NCBI GenBank assembly: GCA_964422415.1 | Contig: CAYRBI010000116.1 | Span: forward strand, 1-19,182 | DNA: 19,182 bases | DNA from: OLB16 sp964422415 | GTDB lineage: Bacteria; Hinthialibacterota; Hinthialibacteria; OLB16 | Direction: 5' to 3' | Shown here: piece by piece, positions 15,324 to 19,182 of the stretch | Position numbering within the stretch: position 1 is the first letter of the stretch | How the letters are laid out: each line of letters opens with the position of its first letter | Position numbers and translations under genes: made by a program | Notes under the pieces: generated by a model | Databases searched by the model: none | What the model saw: the letters and a program-made list of their open reading frames with translations, nothing else | Told to the model about the DNA's origin: nothing

Positions 15324-16859
15324 CTAATTCCGTTCCACTCTCGTCGAGTCGAGATAGGTGTGCCCATCGGTAACTGACTCCTGCAGCTCCAGCGCATAGC
15401 GTCCCTGGCTGGTGCCGTCATTCCATTGGACCTCCACACGATAGGTCTTGGTTCCTGTCTCCAGCGTGCACGGTGCGGGGCCACCGGCGAGGATTTCCCG
15501 CATGACCCGTCCCTGCATGGAGGGAGCCGGTTCGATCCCCACCAGCGCGCACAGGGTGGAGGCGATATCTACATTCCCGGTAGAGTTGCTGTTCTGGAAC
15601 TGCTTTTTGAAGCCGGGGCCGCCCGCGATCAGGGTGTTGTGGATGTCATAAGGGCTGGTGGTGCCATGCCCTGCAGTTCCATCCTTACCGGTCTTTCCAG
15701 GGAAACCAAATTCGTTCTTCTCATCTGACCAGTTTTCCGTGACCAGGATGTCCCCCGAACGCTCATGCGTCCACTTGGCCAGGTCCATGGAGAGCGTACC
15801 ATCGATTACTCCCTGACTGTTCCCCGCTGATTTGGGGCCTGTGAAGATCGCACCGATCCATTCCGTACGCTGCAGGAGATCGACAATCTGCTGGATCTTC
15901 GTGGCATCGTGGTCCTTCACATAAATGGCTTCACCGGTGATGACCACATCTTCAGATTTTTTGGTGGATTTCAGACCATTGTCGATGAGCAAGGATTCCA
16001 GGTTTGTTTTCCCTGTGTGTGTTGAGAAGCCATGGTCGGACATGACCAGGATGTTGGTTTGAGTCAGCAGCTGACGGCTCTCCAACTCCGCGAGAATCCG
16101 TGCGAACTCCGTATCCAGATCATGCAAGGCCTGTTTGGTGAGCGGGGCGCCAACACCCTGCTTATGGGCGGTGTTGTCAGGTTCCGCGAGCCACAAGACG
16201 ACAACCTCCGGACCAGACTCCATGCAACCATATTTGAAGTAGGCATCCACGATCCAATGGTTGACCGCCTGAGCGGGAATGGAGTCCTCAGGTGGTTCGC
16301 CGGTCTCTTTGATGATTTGATCCCAACGCGATTCTGGAATCGAGAACTGACGTTGGATGATGCCATCCCCCACTCCCTTGGGGTTTTGCAGTGTGGCCGC
16401 GCCCGTGGACCCGGTGCTCATCACGAGGAATTTCTTCCCTTTCTCATTCAGATATTCGGCGAGGGACGGCACTGTCAGCAGATGTCCCCCGGTCAGCTCA
16501 TCGATCTTCAGCAGATCCTTACGCTTGCTGGTGTCGATTCCCTTGTTGGAGTCGAGGGCGGGGAAGAAAACCTTGTTGCCCAAGAGTCCATTCGTACCGG
16601 GATAGGCTCCGGTCGAGATGGCGGCGGAATTCACTCGTGTCGAGGCCGGGAAGACTGAGTGGTGGTTGAGACAGATGACCCCCTTCTGGCCCCAGGCCTC
16701 TAGATTCGGCATCAGCTCCGGTGTGACATAATCCGGACGCAACCCATCCATCACGATCACCAGGTTGTGTGTCCCGGCCTCGCAAATCCCCATCCATCCC
16801 ATCAAGAGAAAGAGAATGGCCACCAGCTGGATACGCTCCATCATCTTTGCCATGAACAT
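15324..16859 (-). CDS. Exported alkaline phosphatase superfamily phosphodiesterase/nucleotide pyrophosphatase
   Basis: This 511-residue protein of the type I phosphodiesterase/nucleotide pyrophosphatase family probably hydrolyses phosphodiesters or phosphomonoesters with two bound metals outside the cytoplasm. All expected active-site residues are present: D38 (IVMDGLRPDY), nucleophile T74 (FPASTRVNSAAISTG), D228 and H232 (EPDNTAHKQG), D275-H276 (VMSDHGFS) and H398 (GHGTTSPYD). The N-terminus is a Sec signal with core LVAILFLLMGWMG and a CEA|GT-like cleavage site. The last ~50 residues, after RVMREILAGG, form a small strand-rich tail outside the catalytic fold. ATG 16859 is chosen on a ribosome site; internal ATGs at 16853, 16844 and 16841 are alternatives. 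It stands alone, 271 nt upstream of addB on the same strand. Substrate is uncertain. Confidence 0.9.
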   Translation of the reverse strand: MFMAKMMERIQLVAILFLLMGWMGICEAGTHNLVIVMDGLRPDYVTPELMPNLEAWGQKGVICLNHHSVFPASTRVNSAAISTGAYPGTNGLLGNKVFFPALDSNKGIDTSKRKDLLKIDELTGGHLLTVPSLAEYLNEKGKKFLVMSTGSTGAATLQNPKGVGDGIIQRQFSIPESRWDQIIKETGEPPEDSIPAQAVNHWIVDAYFKYGCMESGPEVVVLWLAEPDNTAHKQGVGAPLTKQALHDLDTEFARILAELESRQLLTQTNILVMSDHGFSTHTGKTNLESLLIDNGLKSTKKSEDVVITGEAIYVKDHDATKIQQIVDLLQRTEWIGAIFTGPKSAGNSQGVIDGTLSMDLAKWTHERSGDILVTENWSDEKNEFGFPGKTGKDGTAGHGTTSPYDIHNTLIAGGPGFKKQFQNSNSTGNVDIASTLCALVGIEPAPSMQGRVMREILAGGPAPCTLETGTKTYRVEVQWNDGTSQGRYALELQESVTDGHTYLDSTRVERN

Positions 16860-16866
16860 GCCGTGT

Positions 16867-16871
16867 CTCCT
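16867..16871 (-). promoter_or_regulatory. Ribosome-binding site of the phosphodiesterase gene
   Basis: AGGAG on the minus strand lies 7 nt before ATG 16859. It chooses the first of four closely spaced in-frame ATG codons. Confidence 0.6.
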
Positions 16872-16977
16872 TATAAAGAACCAATGATTGGGGAAAGGAT
16901 AACGAATGGGGGAGTGGGTTTGATCCCCCCTGGATTCCCGCTTTCGCGTGAATGACGGCTGGGTGTGTGATGTTATT

Positions 16978-17149
16978 CAGTTGTTAACCGGGGGCAAGGC
17001 AACGATGCTTTATCCTTCCATCCTGTTTGAATGCCGCCGCCCCCGGTGTGCAAGGAAGATAGAACACCATGCGCCGCATACCGGGGGCGGTGGCATTGGG
17101 GAATAGGCGAGTGATCGAACAGCGTTGCCTTGCCCCCGGCTAACAACTG
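16978..17149. repeat. Composite nested inverted-repeat element, copy 2 (inverse orientation)
   Basis: Outer arms of 27 nt (16978-17004 and 17123-17149) match at 26 positions; they contain the same 23-nt core as copy 1. The inner stem pairs 17030-17047 with 17080-17097 (18 bp, one G-T pair) around a 32-nt loop, far longer than the 7-nt loop of copy 1. Spacers between core outer arms and inner arms are again 27 nt on both sides (17003-17029 and 17098-17124). The reverse complement of 17109-17120 gives TTCGATCACTCG, found in the left spacer of copy 1, so the copies are oppositely oriented. It lies in the 426-nt gap between the divergent phosphodiesterase and TPR/HEAT genes. The rest of that gap holds only candidate promoter and ribosome sites. 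Confidence 0.85.
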
Positions 17150-17191
17150 TATGTGAGACTGGCCAAAATGTATCCCAACCAGGACCCCCGC

Positions 17192-17220
17192 GTGACAAAC
17201 TGGTAACATGCTTTTGTTAG
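17192..17220 (+). promoter_or_regulatory. Candidate promoter for the TPR/HEAT gene
   Basis: GTGACA (17192-17197) and TGTTAG (17215-17220) are separated by 17 nt and loosely fit -35 and -10 elements. They lie between repeat copy 2 and the gene start at 17286. Each hexamer deviates from consensus, so this is only a possible site. Confidence 0.25.
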
Positions 17221-17285
17221 GTTTCCTCCCAGAAGGCACCGAGAGGTGTGCCGGAAGATGATTGAAATGGAGGAGGAGTTATCTG

Positions 17286-19182
17286 ATGTATCGAATCACA
17301 GTGATCTGGGCCGTGGTGTTGTCCGGTCTGTTGAGTTGCCCTTGTGTGGCTGAAGACAAACCACCTCAGGCCCTGAAATTAGAGCAGGGGATCTTCGCGG
17401 AGGAGACCGAGGGAGACCTCGACAAGGCGCTCGCGATCTATGAGGCGATTGTCAAGGAAGCCAGCGCGAACCGTCCCATCGCCGCCGAGGCGCTCTATCG
17501 TCTGGGTGTGTGCTGCCTGAAGCAGAGCCAGGCCAAACAGGCCCAGGCCAAGGAGTGCCTGGAGAAGGTGATCAAGAACTATTCCGATGTCGGAGATTTC
17601 GCGGAGAGGGGACGTAAGGCATTGGGAGAGTCCAGTGTTGAGATGGAGCAGCTACCGACCGGACCTATCAATTTGAAGGCCAAAGCCCGATGGGAAAGTG
17701 CACTCTTGGCGGTTCAAGATCACAACACGATGGCTTTTGATGTAGGGAAACGGCTGACAACAATCAAGGAACCTACGGTAGCTTGTATGATTGCGGTTGA
17801 GGTTTGGGATCGATTATCAAATGATGAAGTGAAAAATGGCCTTATGAAAGCCTTCGTGTTTGCCAAGGACCCCTTGGTACTGGTAGTCCTTAGAATGGGT
17901 GCACAGGATCCCTCCATGGAAGTGCGGAACTACGCCTACGCATATTTGCGCAATTACTCCTACAAAGATTTCGCGGAGGATTCCAAGGCTTATGTGGCCT
18001 GGCATAAGGAGTTCCAGGGAGCTCCGGTGGAAGAGTTGCTCAAGGTCAACTCGGAGCGCTTCGTGGCTGAACTCAAAACCCTTGGAGGACCTCAACGGGA
18101 AGTCATGGCGCGTTTCATGAGGGAGCTGGATTTGGGCGGCGGTGATAATAAAACCAGCTACCCCAACAAACGGCAGTATCTGATTGATGCCGGTATTCTT
18201 CCTGTCCTGGATGGCTGGCTCCATGCACTCGATGCCAACGATGACACCATTGATGGTGTCTTCAGTGCTTACCGGTCTATCAAACCGGATGAATCCTTTG
18301 TCAGGGAAAAAATCTTCCCGCTCATGGATTCTGAGAATGAGAGACTGAGATCCGGCGCAATGCGATATCTCGGAGAGGCCAAGTCAGAATGGGCAGCGCT
18401 GTCTTTGATCAAGCGGCTTGGCGAGACCAAGGACCGGGGTAGCCTGTGGAGCATTGCCACCTCTCTCGGCGAACTGGGCGATCCGAGGGCCATCCCGGCC
18501 ATGATCGCAGTCATCGAGGCCGACAACACCTATGACACCGTGTATGGCGTCGGTTATTTCGGCTTGGGGAAACTCACCGGTGTGCGTTATGACCCTTCGC
18601 ATGATGGTAAGTGGTGGCGCGAGTGGTGGAACAAGAACAAGGACCAGTTCCCCGAGGCGGCACGCAAGGCGGAGGAGGACCCGCTGCTGATGCCTGCACC
18701 TGCGGCGGATACAACAGAAAAACCTGAATCCTCCACTCCACAACCAGGTCCTTTCCTTGTTCCTCCTGACCAATGGGGCCTGGCTGGGAGCAATCCTGCA
18801 GAATATGAGAAAGGAACCGAGGAGAATGGGTGCTTTCTCCGTTCCAAGAATCCAGAATCCCAGCAATTTGGAACACTCACCCGTTCCATGTCCGCGGATC
18901 CTTACCGTGGGAAGCGGCTCCGGCTGACCGCTTCCATCAAGGGCGAGGGCCTCCAGTCCGGTTCGGGGATGTGGCTGCGGGTGGATGACCCCAATGGGAA
19001 GGTGGTGGCCTTTGACAACATGGGTGACCGCTTGTTGATGGGGGATGTCGCGGAGAAGACCTGCGAGGTGGTGCTGGATGTGCCGCAGGAAGGCGCCAGT
19101 ATCCATTATGGAGTCTTCCTCGCCGAAAAGGGGTGTGTGCATGTCCGTGATATGAAACTCGAAGTTGTCGGTATGGATGTCG
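17286..19182 (+). CDS. Exported TPR/HEAT-like repeat protein, 3' end outside window
   Basis: The frame is open from ATG 17286 to the window edge, 632 codons without a stop, so the C-terminus is missing. AGGAGGAG lies 7 nt upstream of the ATG. Residues 1-22 are an export signal (MYRITVIWAVVLSGLLSCPC, then VAEDK). Residues ~27-115 form TPR-like helices (GDLDKALAIYEAIVKEA, AAEALYRLGVCCLKQ, KECLEKVIKNYSDV). Residues ~160-440 look like HEAT-type helical repeats (RLRSGAMRYLGEAKSEWAAL, SIATSLGELGDPRAIPAM) ending in a Trp cluster GKWWREWWNKNKDQFP (441-456). A Pro-rich linker leads to a strand-rich domain from ~495 (FGTLTRSMSADPYRGKRLRL, MWLRVDDPNGKVVAFDN), resembling a beta-sandwich module seen at the C-terminus of various exported or regulatory proteins. 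The role is probably scaffolding; no enzymatic motif is visible. Confidence 0.85.
   Translation, partial: MYRITVIWAVVLSGLLSCPCVAEDKPPQALKLEQGIFAEETEGDLDKALAIYEAIVKEASANRPIAAEALYRLGVCCLKQSQAKQAQAKECLEKVIKNYSDVGDFAERGRKALGESSVEMEQLPTGPINLKAKARWESALLAVQDHNTMAFDVGKRLTTIKEPTVACMIAVEVWDRLSNDEVKNGLMKAFVFAKDPLVLVVLRMGAQDPSMEVRNYAYAYLRNYSYKDFAEDSKAYVAWHKEFQGAPVEELLKVNSERFVAELKTLGGPQREVMARFMRELDLGGGDNKTSYPNKRQYLIDAGILPVLDGWLHALDANDDTIDGVFSAYRSIKPDESFVREKIFPLMDSENERLRSGAMRYLGEAKSEWAALSLIKRLGETKDRGSLWSIATSLGELGDPRAIPAMIAVIEADNTYDTVYGVGYFGLGKLTGVRYDPSHDGKWWREWWNKNKDQFPEAARKAEEDPLLMPAPAADTTEKPESSTPQPGPFLVPPDQWGLAGSNPAEYEKGTEENGCFLRSKNPESQQFGTLTRSMSADPYRGKRLRLTASIKGEGLQSGSGMWLRVDDPNGKVVAFDNMGDRLLMGDVAEKTCEVVLDVPQEGASIHYGVFLAEKGCVHVRDMKLEVVGMDV

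Noticed and set aside
18384..19142. 252-codon open frame on the minus strand at the right edge
   Set aside because: It is opposite the TPR/HEAT gene; its product is rich in Arg, His and Pro without domain structure, as expected of a shadow frame.
1..19182. CRISPR array, tRNA, rRNA, prophage or transposase gene
   Set aside because: I saw no regularly spaced direct repeats, no tRNA-like cloverleaf, and no phage or transposase motif in any supported reading frame.

Overview
The window looks like the end of a contig from a Gram-negative, free-living bacterium of roughly 55% GC, probably an uncultured one. It carries exported proteins with Sec-type signal peptides, an AddAB-type recombination pair, a PUA-tailed glutamate 5-kinase, a PilZ protein, a PtsN/PII-like cluster and a GH20 hexosaminidase. 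This mix reminds me of deep-branching lineages such as Lentisphaerota, Hydrogenedentota or Sumerlaeota, but that placement is an impression and no marker gene here settles it. The first ~91 bases are a poly-C/poly-G tract that is probably an assembly artefact.

Layout, left to right. Positions 184-3578 hold a leftward block: a PTS EIIA-like protein, a PII-fold protein, an unrecognised small protein overlapping the PII-like gene, and then an exported GH20 glycosidase. Positions 3812-6116 hold a rightward, tightly packed trio: PilZ protein, class I methyltransferase and proB. Next come two exported proteins, an SMP-30/gluconolactonase (6172-7146) and an orphan secreted protein (7291-8598), separated by an imperfect 33-bp-arm hairpin. 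Positions 8800-15052 are a leftward addB-addA pair with an 8-nt stop/start overlap. Then comes a leftward exported alkaline-phosphatase-superfamily phosphodiesterase (15324-16859). Last is a rightward TPR/HEAT-like exported protein that runs off the window (17286 onward).

The most distinctive non-coding content is a pair of composite nested inverted-repeat elements, at 8614-8758 and 16978-17149, in opposite orientation. Each has 23-nt outer arms and an 18-19 bp GC-rich inner stem. In both copies exactly 27 nt separate outer from inner arm on each side, while the apical loop differs in length (7 versus about 32 nt). One copy lies between convergent genes and the other between divergent genes. 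That favours a dispersed, possibly transposase-mobilised repeat over a simple terminator. A third intergenic structure upstream of addB has 25-nt inverted arms built from 9-bp CTCCACnnn units.

Functional themes are inferred from protein families: double-strand-break repair (AddAB), proline synthesis (ProB), PTS/PII-type metabolic signalling, c-di-GMP response (PilZ), and extracytoplasmic hydrolysis of glycans, lactones and phosphodiesters. No tRNA, rRNA, CRISPR array or recognisable transposase gene was seen.
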